The notes beneath the pieces are model-generated. The model saw nothing but the letters and a program-made list of their open reading frames with translations, was not told the origin of the DNA and searched no databases. This document shows positions 16,820-26,183 of a DNA stretch of 64,000 nt, one piece after another; the first letter of the stretch is position 1; every line of letters starts with the position of its first letter. The position numbers were made by a program, and so were the translations under genes. Source of the stretch: Haloferula sp. BvORR071 (GTDB lineage Bacteria; Verrucomicrobiota; Verrucomicrobiia; Verrucomicrobiales; Akkermansiaceae); assembly GCF_000739615.1 (NCBI RefSeq), contig NZ_BATP01000003.1:62001-126000 (forward strand), given 5' to 3'.

Positions 16820-17893
16820 ATGCGCATCGGTATTCTCAACAGCGGCGGCGATTGCCCCGGACTCAATGCAGTGATCCACGGCGTCGTGGGAGCAGCCAGC
16901 CAGCTCGGCTGGGAAGTGATTGGATTCAAGGACGGCTTTGAAGGGCTCCTGCCTCCCGGCGACTACAAGGTGCTGCGTCCTCAGGATACCTTGGGCATCC
17001 TGAAGCTCGGCGGGACGATCCTGGGCACCACCAACAAGGGCCACTTCGCCGCCAAGGTGGGCAAGGGCGATATCGCCGAGGTGCCGGCCGACATCGTGGC
17101 CAAGGCCAAGCGCACGATGGAGCAACTGGAGATCCGCGCGCTGATTATCGTCGGTGGCGACGGCTCGCTGACCACCGGCCTGCAACTTTACCGCGAAGGT
17201 TGGCCGATCATCGGCGTGCCGAAGACGATCGACAACGACCTGCGTGCGACCGCGATGACCTTCGGCTTCGACAGCGCCGTGAGCACGGTGGTCGATGGTC
17301 TTGACCGCTTGCACACCACGGCCGAGAGCCACAAGCGGATCATGGTGCTGGAAGTGATGGGCCGCCACGCCGGCTGGATCGCCCTCTGGGGTGGCATCGC
17401 TGGTGGTGCCGACGTCATCCTCCTGCCCGAGATCCCTTACGACACCGAGAAGGTCGCCGAATTCATCAAGGCACGTGATGCCCAAGGCCACCACAGCACC
17501 CTTGTGGTGGTGGCGGAAGGTGCCCACCTGCCCTCCGGTGAACTTGCCACGATTGCCGAAAACGCCGGCGGTGAAGTCCGTCTCGGCGGCATCGGTGACA
17601 TCGTCGCCCATCGCCTCGAATCGCTCACCGGCAAGGAAACCCGCTCCTGCACCCTTGGTCACCTCCAGCGCGGCGGTGCACCGACGGCGCTCGACAGGAT
17701 CCTCGGCACGCGCTTCGGCGTGATGGCGGTGAAGCTCGCCGAGGAAGGCCGCTTCGGCCGCATGGTCAGCTACCAAGCCTACCACGTGGATTCCGTGCCG
17801 ATCGAGGAAGCGGTGAACCAGCTTCGCTTGGTCGAGCCCGACGGCGAGATGGTGAAGGCCGCGAAGGCCGTCGGCATCTGCCTCGGCGACTGA
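16820..17893 (+). CDS. pfkA: 6-phosphofructokinase, group III type
   Basis: This 357-residue protein starts with the phosphate-loop SGGDCPGLNAV (residues 8-18). It has VGGDGS near 112-117, PKTIDNDL near 134-141 and MGRHAGW near 179. The Gly in GGDGS (Gly104 in E. coli numbering) points to ATP, whereas the Lys of PKTIDND (position 124) is typical of PPi enzymes. This combination is characteristic of the group III ATP-PFKs of actinobacteria and others. It phosphorylates fructose 6-phosphate in glycolysis. A perfect terminator hairpin follows 27 bp after the stop. Confidence 0.92.
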   Translation: MRIGILNSGGDCPGLNAVIHGVVGAASQLGWEVIGFKDGFEGLLPPGDYKVLRPQDTLGILKLGGTILGTTNKGHFAAKVGKGDIAEVPADIVAKAKRTMEQLEIRALIIVGGDGSLTTGLQLYREGWPIIGVPKTIDNDLRATAMTFGFDSAVSTVVDGLDRLHTTAESHKRIMVLEVMGRHAGWIALWGGIAGGADVILLPEIPYDTEKVAEFIKARDAQGHHSTLVVVAEGAHLPSGELATIAENAGGEVRLGGIGDIVAHRLESLTGKETRSCTLGHLQRGGAPTALDRILGTRFGVMAVKLAEEGRFGRMVSYQAYHVDSVPIEEAVNQLRLVEPDGEMVKAAKAVGICLGD

Positions 17894-17920
17894 GCTGCAC
17901 AAACGCTTCAGAGAGTTTAC

Positions 17921-17952
17921 GAAGAAGGGCGACAGAGATGTCGCCCTTCTTC
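17921..17952 (+). terminator. Terminator hairpin after phosphofructokinase
   Basis: A perfect 14-bp stem (17921-17934 with 17939-17952) closes on a GAGA loop and ends in a T/C-rich run. It sits between convergent genes and could act in both directions. Confidence 0.75.
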
Positions 17953-17984
17953 ATTCCGATTGGCTGCGCTCCGCTCGCTTCAAT

Positions 17985-18419
17985 TCAGTAGGCGAGCAGA
18001 AAGACCTCTGTGTCCTTCTTCAGCCAGCCTGCCAACTCGTCCCAGTCTCCCTTGGCGAAGAATCTCCGCTCAAACAGCACGGCCCGCTCGATACCGTCGT
18101 TCTTGAAGTGAAGGAAGATCCCTTGGCCTTCTTCCCGGTGTCCAAGCACCGAACTCCAAGGGATGCTATCCACCACCCAGTATCCTGCGGGGAAGAGACG
18201 GATGCCCTCTTCATCCATCTCCACATGCCGATCCGGTGTCCGACGCAAGCGCTGATCCCTGACGATCGCCATCACGGCGAGCATCGAGACGAATAGGTAG
18301 CTCGAAAACTTGGAGTGATCGCGGGCGAACCAGAGATAGCCGATGAACAGCAGCCAGCACGCAATTCCCGCGCGATACCACGGGCTGTTCTCAGGCCGTT
18401 GTAGCGGGAAGACTTTCAC
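17985..18419 (-). CDS. Hypothetical membrane protein
   Basis: This 144-residue protein starts at a GTG and has two closely spaced membrane helices (about residues 16-32 and 40-54). A soluble domain of about 85 residues follows (VEMDEEGIRLFPAGYWVVDSIPW). That layout resembles small PH-like or YcxB-like proteins that place a beta-rich domain next to the membrane, but no family could be named. It lies between the pfkA terminator and the thioredoxin-like gene, on the same strand as the latter (37 bp after its stop). Function is unknown. Confidence 0.65.
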   Translation of the reverse strand: MKVFPLQRPENSPWYRAGIACWLLFIGYLWFARDHSKFSSYLFVSMLAVMAIVRDQRLRRTPDRHVEMDEEGIRLFPAGYWVVDSIPWSSVLGHREEGQGIFLHFKNDGIERAVLFERRFFAKGDWDELAGWLKKDTEVFLLAY

Positions 18420-18456
18420 CGGGGCGTGCTGGGTGCGCGGGTAAGCGGTATGAAGC

Positions 18457-19092
18457 TTACTTCTTGAGCAGCCCCTTCACGTGCTCGACGTATTTGTCGG
18501 GTCCGCCTTCCTGATAGCCGGTGCGGGCAACTTCGCGACCCTTGGAGTTGAGCAGGATGATGGTCGGGAAGCCTTCAATCTGGTATTCCTTTTGGGCCTT
18601 CTCATTCTGTTCCTTCTCCTTCGCGGGCAGCTCCTTCTTACGCGGGTAGTCCAGCTCGACCATGATCAGGTTCTTCTTCGCGTATTCCTGGAAGGAGGCC
18701 TGATCGAAGACTTCCTTCTTCAGTTTGATGCACCAGCCGCACCAGTCAGAGCCGGTGAAGTCCAGAAGGATGTCCTTCTTCTCCTCCTTGGCGCGCTTCT
18801 TGGCCAATTCAAGATCGGTCTCCCACTTGAAGACGTCCTTGTCAGCGGCGGCGTCTTCCTTCGGCGCGGCTTGGCCGGCCACGAATTTCTGGTCCTCATC
18901 GCTGAGCTTGGAGAGGGCGATCTTCACCGTGGTGCCGCCGGCCTTGCGGATGATGACCTGCCCTCCCTCCACCTTCAGGAAGTCACCTTCGAGGGTGCGT
19001 TCGGAGCCGGCTTCCTTCCACGCCCGGGCTTGCAGGGTGGTGGGTAGGACGATGGAAATCAGGGATATGAGGCAAAGTGCGGGAGTTTTCAT
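18457..19092 (-). CDS. Secreted thioredoxin-fold protein with SHD1 domain
   Basis: This 211-residue protein has a signal peptide (about residues 1-22). A short SHD1-like beta domain covers about 24-72 (RAWKEAGSERTLEGDFLKVEGG... LSKLSDEDQKF). A thioredoxin domain follows with the active site CGWC at residues 118-121 (FTGSDWCGWCIKLKKE), the cis-Pro in EGFPTIILL and a DsbD-gamma/thioredoxin-7 layout. It likely works in the periplasm as a disulfide reductase or isomerase. SHD1 fused to enzymes is common in Planctomycetes and Verrucomicrobia, which supports the taxonomic guess. Confidence 0.87.
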   Translation of the reverse strand: MKTPALCLISLISIVLPTTLQARAWKEAGSERTLEGDFLKVEGGQVIIRKAGGTTVKIALSKLSDEDQKFVAGQAAPKEDAAADKDVFKWETDLELAKKRAKEEKKDILLDFTGSDWCGWCIKLKKEVFDQASFQEYAKKNLIMVELDYPRKKELPAKEKEQNEKAQKEYQIEGFPTIILLNSKGREVARTGYQEGGPDKYVEHVKGLLKK

Positions 19093-19261
19093 AAGCGACT
19101 TGTTCAGATTCTATAAGCGGCACCGAAGCATGTTTTTTCTAATATTTCAAACGTGAGTATTTGACGCCGCTTACTGGTAATCCGGCAATTCCGGTGAGAT
19201 GTCTTGAGGGCTGACGCCGCCCTTGCCCCGCCGCCCGCCGCCGCCTAGAACCCCTGCCGCC

Positions 19262-19747
19262 ATGTCCATCGATCCGCTGCTCCAATTGCTCCGCCGCAAG
19301 GCCCGCCACTCGCACCAGGAACTCGCCGAGCTGCTGTCCCTGACCGAGGACGAGGTCCGATCCCGGATCGCCGCTTGGGAAAAAAACGGCACAATCCTAG
19401 GTTATCAGGCCGTCGTGGATGCCGAGCAGGCGGGCGACGACGACGTGTCCGCCTTCATCGAAGTGAAGGTCACGCCGGAACGCGGCGGTGGCTTCGATCG
19501 TCTGGCAATGCGCATCGCGCGTTTCGAGCAAGTGGTGAGTTGCTACCTGGCCAGCGGCGGCTACGACCTGATGGTCGTGGTGGAAGGCACTGACCTGCGC
19601 GAGGTGGCCCGTTTTGTCTCCGAAAAGCTCAGCAGTATGGAGGGCGTGATTTCGACCGCTACCCATTTCCGCCTGAAAACTTATAAGGAGAACGGCTTCC
19701 TCTTCGAGGAGCAAGGCGGCCCCGAGCGCTTGGCGGTGTCTCCTTGA
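19262..19747 (+). CDS. Lrp/AsnC-family transcriptional regulator
   Basis: This 161-residue protein has an N-terminal helix-turn-helix (LLQLLRRKARHSHQELAELL, then VRSRIAAWEKNGTILGYQAVV). An RAM effector-binding domain follows (AFIEVKVTPERGGGF, CYLASGGYDLMVVVEG, VISTATHFRLKTYKENG). Lrp/AsnC proteins bind amino acids and regulate metabolism genes as oligomers. The ATG at 19262 gives a standard N-terminus. A terminator-like hairpin follows, so it is probably separate from the receptor operon downstream. The effector is unknown. Confidence 0.9.
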   Translation: MSIDPLLQLLRRKARHSHQELAELLSLTEDEVRSRIAAWEKNGTILGYQAVVDAEQAGDDDVSAFIEVKVTPERGGGFDRLAMRIARFEQVVSCYLASGGYDLMVVVEGTDLREVARFVSEKLSSMEGVISTATHFRLKTYKENGFLFEEQGGPERLAVSP

Positions 19748-19800
19748 TGGAGATTGAGCCAAGACTTGAGATCCCAAGGTGTGGCAGGAGCGAGTTTGAG

Positions 19801-19823
19801 GCCCTCTACAATGAGAGGGCTTT
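19801..19823 (+). terminator. Terminator after the Lrp-type regulator
   Basis: A 7-bp stem (19801-19807 with 19814-19820) and a 6-base loop are followed by TTT. It separates the regulator from the TonB-receptor operon. Confidence 0.55.
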
Positions 19824-20015
19824 GGAAGAGTCGTGGCGTCCCTGCAAGGTAGAGGCGAACGCGCCTTGATCCCTGCCTGTCCTGCAGGTTTGGAGTCCGC
19901 TACCGCGAATCCCGGGCTTCCGTCATGTTGCCATTTTTCTCGGAAATTTCTCTAAGAGGAAATCGGGATGGGCGTTGCCAGTCAGAATCAATCTATCCCC
20001 AGCACGCCCCTTTCA

Positions 20016-22247
20016 ATGATCCACTATCCCGCTCTGCGCCCCCTCCGCGACGTCCTGCTCGTCGCAGCGCTTTTCACTGCCCCCCTTGCTGCCCAGAACA
20101 GCCCTGAAACCAAGAAGGAAGAGGCCAAGCCCGAGAAGAAGCAAGAAGCTGAGCACTTGGAAGATGTGGTCGTGGCCGAAACCGCCTCCCGGGTGGTGGA
20201 GAAGATCAAAGACGTCCCTCAGACGGTCCGGGTCATTGACTCCGAGGATATCGAGCGCCGCCAGCCCACCCTGCCGATCGAGATGCTCAAGGAGCAGCCC
20301 GGGATCTGGGCACCGAATGTGGCGGCCCAGGGCTCGCCGATCTTGCGCGGCCAGATGGGCAACCGCGTGATCTACCTGTGGGATGGCGTGCGCATTAACA
20401 ACGGCGCGCTCTTCAGCGGACCGAACGGCTTCTTCAACCAGTTCCCCGTGGGGGCCGTCGACCGCATGGAGGTCGTGCTCGGCTCTGGCTCGGTGCAGTA
20501 TGGCAGCGATGCCATCGGCGGGGTGATCAACGTCTTCTCGAAGCCTGCGACCTTCTCCGGGAACCCCCTGATCGGAGGTGCAGTGTACGGGCGCTACAAT
20601 AGCAACAACGACGAGAACACCGAGACCTTCGATTTCCACGCCGGCAATTCAACGGTGGCATTCTCCGGCGGCATCACCCGTCAGGAGGTTTCCGACTATC
20701 ACGGCCCCGACTTCGGTGCGGCTGATCCCTCCGGCTTCAATGCGCTGGGTGGCTATGCCAACTTTGCGTGGCGGCCCACTCAGGACCAATTGCTCCACAT
20801 CGGCTGGATCTACAATGACCGTGAGGACGTGGATAGCTACGTCCAGTCCAAGCTCAATTCCAGCGGCGTGCCGCGGATCTTCGGCCCCAGCGAGCGCCGC
20901 GGCATCGGCAAGATCGACTACACCCTGAGCAATCTGGGCGAGTGGAGTGATGAGCTGAAGGCTTACGGTTACTACCACTTCTACGATGCGCTCCGCGACC
21001 GACGCGTGGAGAATACCAAGACCTTCTCGAACACCCGCCGCGACCAAGACCAGGATGTGTGGGGGATTGGCTTGCAGAATGCCAAGGAGTGGGGGCCAGT
21101 GCGCCTCATCGCTGGCGTGGACTATCGCGATGAAGACCTCGCATCGCGCCAGGCGCTCTACACGGTCACGAAGGCCACGGGTGCGCTGAAGCTCACCGAG
21201 CCGGCGGGGAATACGCCGGATGGCGGCTACGACGTCTTCGACACCTTTGCCACGCTGAATTGGCGGCCGGTCCAGAGATGGCTGATCACCGGCGGCCTGC
21301 GCTATGAGAACAGCCACATCCAATCCGAGCCGGAGCTCTTGGACGTGATCCCGAATGCTGGCTACACCATCAATGACCTCCGGATGGACAAGAGCTGGGA
21401 TTCCGTCACCTGGAACCTCGGCACGATTTACGACATCAACAGCGAATTCAGTTGGGCCGCGAATGTGGGCAGCGGCTTCCGCGCGCCGACCTATTCGGAT
21501 GTGCTGAGTGCTGGCACGCCGGTCTTCTCCAGCCGCATCGCCTCCGTGCCGGCACCGGGCGTGGATCCGGAGCGCAGCATCACGATCGAGACAGGGCCGC
21601 GCTACAATTCCGAATGCTTCGCCGCTTCACTCACCGGTTACTACACGCACCTGACCGATGTGGTAGGCAGCGTGGAGTCCGGCACCGTGACGATTCCGGG
21701 GCAGGGGACCTTCGTGGCCTCGCGCAATGCGAACATCGGCAGCGGCTACGTGGCCGGCGTGGAGACGGCTGTGGCCTGGCGCTTTGCGGAAGGCTGGACC
21801 GCCTTCGGCAATGGCACCTACCTGCGTGGCGAGGATACCACCGCGAACGACCCCTATCGTTTCATCCCACCGCTCAATGGCACGGTCGGCCTGCGCTACG
21901 AATCGCCCTCCGGCAAGTGGTGGGCGGAAATCGTGGAAGTCATGGCCGCCAAGCTCGACCGCCATTCGATCCGCGATGAGCAGGACTCCGGTTTCTCGAC
22001 CGATCCCGGCCTGGGCTCGCCGAATACCACGACCAATTTGCCGCTGCGTGCCGACTTCAGCATCCCGGGCTTCGCCGTGACGAACATTCGCGGCGGGATG
22101 AAGGTGTGGGAGCGGCCTGAGAGCACGCTGGACCTCACACTGGATCTGAACAATGTGCTCGACGCCCATTACCGCGAGGCCTATTCGCAGCAACAGCGTG
22201 AGGCCCCCGGCTTTGGTGCAGCCATCGGTGCCCGGCTTGGTTTCTGA
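20016..22247 (+). CDS. TonB-dependent outer-membrane receptor (HmuR-like position)
   Basis: This 743-residue protein has a signal peptide (about residues 1-27), a Lys/Glu-rich linker and a TonB-box-like EDVVVAETAS. The plug domain spans about 55-170 (VPQTVRVIDSEDIERRQP, RGQMGNRVIYLWDGVRINNG, YGSDAIGGVINV). A 22-strand-type barrel ends in GARLGF with a terminal Phe. A FRAPTYSDV motif near residue 490 matches the FRAP box of haem receptors, but the usual NPNL partner is replaced by DPERS. Receptors of this class import haem, cobalamin, siderophores or similar compounds using TonB and the proton gradient. The CobN-like gene starts 3 bp after its stop. The ATG at 20016 is preferred; an in-frame start at 19968 adds a non-signal tail. 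Confidence 0.92.
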   Translation: MIHYPALRPLRDVLLVAALFTAPLAAQNSPETKKEEAKPEKKQEAEHLEDVVVAETASRVVEKIKDVPQTVRVIDSEDIERRQPTLPIEMLKEQPGIWAPNVAAQGSPILRGQMGNRVIYLWDGVRINNGALFSGPNGFFNQFPVGAVDRMEVVLGSGSVQYGSDAIGGVINVFSKPATFSGNPLIGGAVYGRYNSNNDENTETFDFHAGNSTVAFSGGITRQEVSDYHGPDFGAADPSGFNALGGYANFAWRPTQDQLLHIGWIYNDREDVDSYVQSKLNSSGVPRIFGPSERRGIGKIDYTLSNLGEWSDELKAYGYYHFYDALRDRRVENTKTFSNTRRDQDQDVWGIGLQNAKEWGPVRLIAGVDYRDEDLASRQALYTVTKATGALKLTEPAGNTPDGGYDVFDTFATLNWRPVQRWLITGGLRYENSHIQSEPELLDVIPNAGYTINDLRMDKSWDSVTWNLGTIYDINSEFSWAANVGSGFRAPTYSDVLSAGTPVFSSRIASVPAPGVDPERSITIETGPRYNSECFAASLTGYYTHLTDVVGSVESGTVTIPGQGTFVASRNANIGSGYVAGVETAVAWRFAEGWTAFGNGTYLRGEDTTANDPYRFIPPLNGTVGLRYESPSGKWWAEIVEVMAAKLDRHSIRDEQDSGFSTDPGLGSPNTTTNLPLRADFSIPGFAVTNIRGGMKVWERPESTLDLTLDLNNVLDAHYREAYSQQQREAPGFGAAIGARLGF

Positions 22248-22250
22248 TCG

Positions 22251-25200
22251 ATGAGACGCTTCCTATTCGCCGCGCTCTGGCTTTGCCTGCTGTCCATGAT
22301 CACCCGGGCGGATCCCGCCCGGGTGGCTTTCCTGGACGTGTGGGACCGGTCCATGCCGCAACTGCATGACGCCTGCCAGGATGCTGGGCTGAACGCGTCC
22401 TTTTACCGTACGCCGCAGTTTACCAAGCTGACGGAGGCGGAGATCGGGGCCTTCTCGGTGGTGCTGGTGTTGAATATCGACGACACGGAGTCGCCGAAGC
22501 TCACCGGGCTGCTCAAGAATGCCGCAGCGGCGAATCCCAAGCAGCTGGTGATTCCCCTGGATACCCGCAGCAGCCACGTGGATCTGGAGAAGGCGGGCCT
22601 GCTGAAGAAGGATGATGCCGTGGTCTCCTATTGGAAGCCGAATGGCACGACGAATATCCGGCGGATGATCGCCTACGTGGAGAACACCTACCTGGGTGTG
22701 CCGCGCAAGGTCGAGCCACCGGTGATGATCCCGGAGTCCGGCTTCTACGATCCTTCCCAAGAGGAGGCCTTCGAGACCATCGATGCTTACCGCGCCTTCA
22801 AGAAATCGAAGGGCCGCTGGCAAGATGGCCAGCCCTCCGCGGTGATGGTGATCCAGCAATCCTTCTGGATTACCCGTGACCTCAAGGTGGTGGATGCGCA
22901 GATCACGGCGCTGGAAAAAGCCGGGCTGAATGCCGTGGTCATCTTCGGCGATCATGGTGACAAGGTTGGCCAGCTCGTCGCTTCTTCGAAGCCGGACGTG
23001 CTGATCGAAGATCGCCACGGCTCGACCTGGGAGAGCAATGCGATCCTCAAGCAACTGGATGTGCCTTACTTGCGGCCAATCTCGATGCTCGGCTCGACGG
23101 TCGCGGAGTGGCAGGCGAACCCGATGGGTCTCACGCCGAAGGACATCGGCATGTTCATGTCGCTGCAGGAATCCTGGGGCACCATCGAGCCGGTGGTGGT
23201 TGGAGGGCTGAAGGCGAACATCCAGGGCTTCCGCCTGCATGAGCCGATCCCCGAGCGAGTGGAGACCTTCGCGGCGCGCGCCGCACGCTGGGCAGCCCTG
23301 CATGCCAAGAAGAATGCAGAGAAGAAGCTCGCGCTGATCTACTACAACAAGAGCTTGGGCCAGGACGACTTCATGCGTGGTAGCCCGACAGGGGCTTTCC
23401 TCGATGGACCGGAGAGCATGGTCCGCTTCCTGCCGGAGATGCAGAAGGCCGGCTATGCGGTGAAGGATTTGCCCGCGACCTCTGCGGAGCTGATCGACCG
23501 CATCCGCCATGGCGGCCGCAATCTGGGTCCTTGGGCGCAGGGTGATCTGGAAAAACAGGCGGACGAGGCGGATCCGGTGCTGGTGCCGCTGTCCACTTAC
23601 AAACGCTGGTTCGAGGAGCGGCTTTCACCGGAAAGCCAGAAGGCGGTGATCGAAAAGCACGGCCCGCCACCGGGAAAACTGATGGTGGTGCAGCGCAATG
23701 GTGAGCCGCAGATCGTGCTGCCGCGCTTGAAGCTCGGCAACGTGATCTTGATGCCGCAGCCGGAACGCGCAGAGAAGCAGGACGACAAGCTGCTGCACTC
23801 GCGCGACCTGCCTCCGCCGCACAATTACCTGGCCTTCTACTGGTGGCTGGACCGCGAGTATAAGGCGGATGCGATCGTCCACTGGGGCACGCACGGTTCG
23901 CTGGAGCTGCTGCCAGGCAAGGAGACCGGCCTTTCGGCGGACAGTTGGAGCGACATCTGCGTGGGCAAACTGCCGGTGATCGACCTGTGGATCACCGATA
24001 ACCTCGGCGAGTCGACCTTGGCGCGCCGCCGCTCCTATGCGCTGCTCTCCGATCATTTGCCACCGGCGACGGTGGGTGCAGGCTTGGGCGACAAGTTCAA
24101 GAATCTCCACGAGGAGATCCACAAGTTCAACACGCTCGACAAAAACCTCCTGCGCGAGGAATTCCGCAAGAACATCACCAAGCTGGCCGAGGCCGAGCAT
24201 CTCGACGAAACCGCAAGCCCTGGCCGGAAGCTCGGCCAAGAGCCACTGGATGATGCGGCGATCCGCAAGTTGGACGATCACCTGCACGAACTCTACGAGG
24301 CACAGACGCCGGTGCGCCTGCATGTGCTGGGTGAGCCGCCGCTGGAGCAGGACCGCATGCCCTATCTGGTCTCGATTCTGGGCAAGGACTTCCTCGATCA
24401 TTATGCGAAGTCGATTGGAGAGACTGAGTCCGTGCGCGACGGTCACCAACAAGAACTGCGCGACAAGGCGGCCGCTTTTCTAACAGAGTCGCTGAAGGAG
24501 GTATCGTCAGGGAAGCCCGTGCCGCCGGGACTGGAGAAGGATGTGGAGCTGGCGCGCACGACGCTCGCGAAGCTGATGAACGGCCGGGTGGAAGTGGATG
24601 GCCTCTTGCACGCACTCGCCGGTGGTTATCTGGAAGCCGGCCCGGGACCCGAGCCGATCCGCAACCCGGCGACGCTGCCCACCGGTCGGAATCTCTACTC
24701 GCTCAATCCCGAGGAAATCCCCACGCGCCCGGCATGGGAAGTGGCGCGCCAACTCGTCGGCCAGCTGCTGGCGACCCGCAAGCCGGAGAAGATTGGCATC
24801 GACCTGAACGGCATGGACACCATGCGCGACTTCGGCGTGATGGAGGGGCAAATCCTCTTTCTGTTGGGCGTGAAGCCGGTCTGGAACAGTGCCAATCAGG
24901 TGATCGATGTAGAGCTGATCCCGGCGGAAGAACTGGGCCGTCCGCGCGTCGATGTCTTCATCGCCATGGGCGGGATGTACAAGGAGAACTTCCCCTCGCG
25001 CGTGAAGCTGCTCGACAAGGCGGTGAAGCTCGCCGCCGAGGCGAAGGAGACCGACAATCCCGTGCGCGCGCACTCGGATGCAATGCGCTCACGCCTTGCG
25101 GGGAAGGGCTTTACCGCGGAGGACGCAGGGAAGTTCTCGGTGGCGCGCATCTTTGGCACCAAGCCGGGCAATGTCAGTGGCACGAATATCCTCTACCTCG

Positions 25201-26183
25201 TGCCGCGCTCCGGCGTGTGGGACAACGATGATCAGATCACCAGCGTCTACATGGACAACATGAGCTACGTCTACAGCGGCGATGCCTGGGGTCGCAAGGT
25301 GGACGGACTCTATGAGGAAGCGATGCAAGGCACCGATACGCTGCTGCGGGTCTGGGCCTCGAACATGACCAGCCAGCTCTCCAACCACCACGCCTACGAG
25401 TACCTCGGTGGCCTGAGCATGGCGGTGAAGAAGGTGACCGGAAAGGAGCCCGCCGCCTTCATCTCCGACGTGCGGGATCCGAACGGCGCGCGCATCCGCG
25501 ATTTCAACGAAGTGCTGGCGGCGAACTTTCAGGCCGAGTTGCTCAATCGCAAGTGGATCGAAGGCATGAAGGGCAACGGCTATGCCGGTGCCGGGCACAT
25601 TTCGGAGCTGGTGAAGAACACCTTCGGCTGGTCGGTCACACGGCCGGGGAGTGTGGGGCAGGGTACTTGGAACGACATCTACGAGACCTACATCCGCGAT
25701 CGCGAGAAGCTGGATATGGACAAGTTTTTCGAGGAGGTTTCACCGCACGCCCTGCAGGAGATAGCGGCCACGCTGCTGGAGTCCGCGCGCAAAGGCGTGT
25801 GGGAAGCGACTCCCGAGCAGATTGCCGAGCTGGCGCGGGTCTACGGCGAATCCGTGGCGAAGCACGGCGAGTCCGGCGGCCTGGTCGGCGGCGGGAATGA
25901 GCACCTGCGCGACTACGCCAGCCAATCGCTGGTCTCGACCGGCGGCGCGCGCGGTGCGGAGTTGGCACAAGCGCTGAAGGAGAAGGCAGCCGAATCCGCC
26001 GCTGCGCCCGGCCCGGACAAAGTGGCGGGCCAGAAGCTGGAGCAGGTGAAGCAAACTCCTGAATCGCAAGTAAAGCCGCAGCCGCAGCCGCCTGCGCCAC
26101 GTCCGATTTGGGAATATGCGGCCTTGGCGGCTTGCGTGCTCCTGCTTATCGGTGGCTTCGCTTTCAAGTCCGGCATGCCATGA
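22251..26183 (+). CDS. CobN/HmuS-like chelatase, exported and membrane-anchored
   Basis: This 1310-residue protein resembles the large CobN/BchH chelatase subunit. It has a conserved IVHWGTHGSLELLPGKETGLS-type block at about residues 541-561, ITDNLGESTLARRRSYA, SGTNILYLVPRSGVWDN and LSNHHAYEYLGGLSMAV. Unlike cytoplasmic CobN, it begins with a signal peptide (about 1-20). It ends with an Ala/Pro/Gln-rich linker (about 1246-1285) and one membrane helix (about 1288-1304), so the catalytic part should be periplasmic. In Bacteroidetes the analogous HmuS of haem uptake operons has this design and has been linked to removing iron from haem. CobN itself inserts cobalt into a corrin ring with CobS/CobT, neither of which is seen here. 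The receptor gene precedes it and the ExbB-like gene overlaps its stop by 4 bp. Direction of reaction and substrate are inferred. Confidence 0.88.
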   Translation: MRRFLFAALWLCLLSMITRADPARVAFLDVWDRSMPQLHDACQDAGLNASFYRTPQFTKLTEAEIGAFSVVLVLNIDDTESPKLTGLLKNAAAANPKQLVIPLDTRSSHVDLEKAGLLKKDDAVVSYWKPNGTTNIRRMIAYVENTYLGVPRKVEPPVMIPESGFYDPSQEEAFETIDAYRAFKKSKGRWQDGQPSAVMVIQQSFWITRDLKVVDAQITALEKAGLNAVVIFGDHGDKVGQLVASSKPDVLIEDRHGSTWESNAILKQLDVPYLRPISMLGSTVAEWQANPMGLTPKDIGMFMSLQESWGTIEPVVVGGLKANIQGFRLHEPIPERVETFAARAARWAALHAKKNAEKKLALIYYNKSLGQDDFMRGSPTGAFLDGPESMVRFLPEMQKAGYAVKDLPATSAELIDRIRHGGRNLGPWAQGDLEKQADEADPVLVPLSTYKRWFEERLSPESQKAVIEKHGPPPGKLMVVQRNGEPQIVLPRLKLGNVILMPQPERAEKQDDKLLHSRDLPPPHNYLAFYWWLDREYKADAIVHWGTHGSLELLPGKETGLSADSWSDICVGKLPVIDLWITDNLGESTLARRRSYALLSDHLPPATVGAGLGDKFKNLHEEIHKFNTLDKNLLREEFRKNITKLAEAEHLDETASPGRKLGQEPLDDAAIRKLDDHLHELYEAQTPVRLHVLGEPPLEQDRMPYLVSILGKDFLDHYAKSIGETESVRDGHQQELRDKAAAFLTESLKEVSSGKPVPPGLEKDVELARTTLAKLMNGRVEVDGLLHALAGGYLEAGPGPEPIRNPATLPTGRNLYSLNPEEIPTRPAWEVARQLVGQLLATRKPEKIGIDLNGMDTMRDFGVMEGQILFLLGVKPVWNSANQVIDVELIPAEELGRPRVDVFIAMGGMYKENFPSRVKLLDKAVKLAAEAKETDNPVRAHSDAMRSRLAGKGFTAEDAGKFSVARIFGTKPGNVSGTNILYLVPRSGVWDNDDQITSVYMDNMSYVYSGDAWGRKVDGLYEEAMQGTDTLLRVWASNMTSQLSNHHAYEYLGGLSMAVKKVTGKEPAAFISDVRDPNGARIRDFNEVLAANFQAELLNRKWIEGMKGNGYAGAGHISELVKNTFGWSVTRPGSVGQGTWNDIYETYIRDREKLDMDKFFEEVSPHALQEIAATLLESARKGVWEATPEQIAELARVYGESVAKHGESGGLVGGGNEHLRDYASQSLVSTGGARGAELAQALKEKAAESAAAPGPDKVAGQKLEQVKQTPESQVKPQPQPPAPRPIWEYAALAACVLLLIGGFAFKSGMP

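Noticed and set aside
16664-17902. 412-codon minus-strand frame opposite phosphofructokinase
   Set aside because: The coding strand is certain from PFK motifs; the other frame is an antisense artefact.
19748-20015. Possible cobalamin riboswitch before the TonB receptor
   Set aside because: I looked for the conserved core boxes and did not find them; only a terminator-like hairpin of the upstream gene is present.
22263-23510. 415-codon minus-strand frame opposite the CobN-like gene
   Set aside because: It overlaps well-supported chelatase sequence and shows no protein-like pattern.
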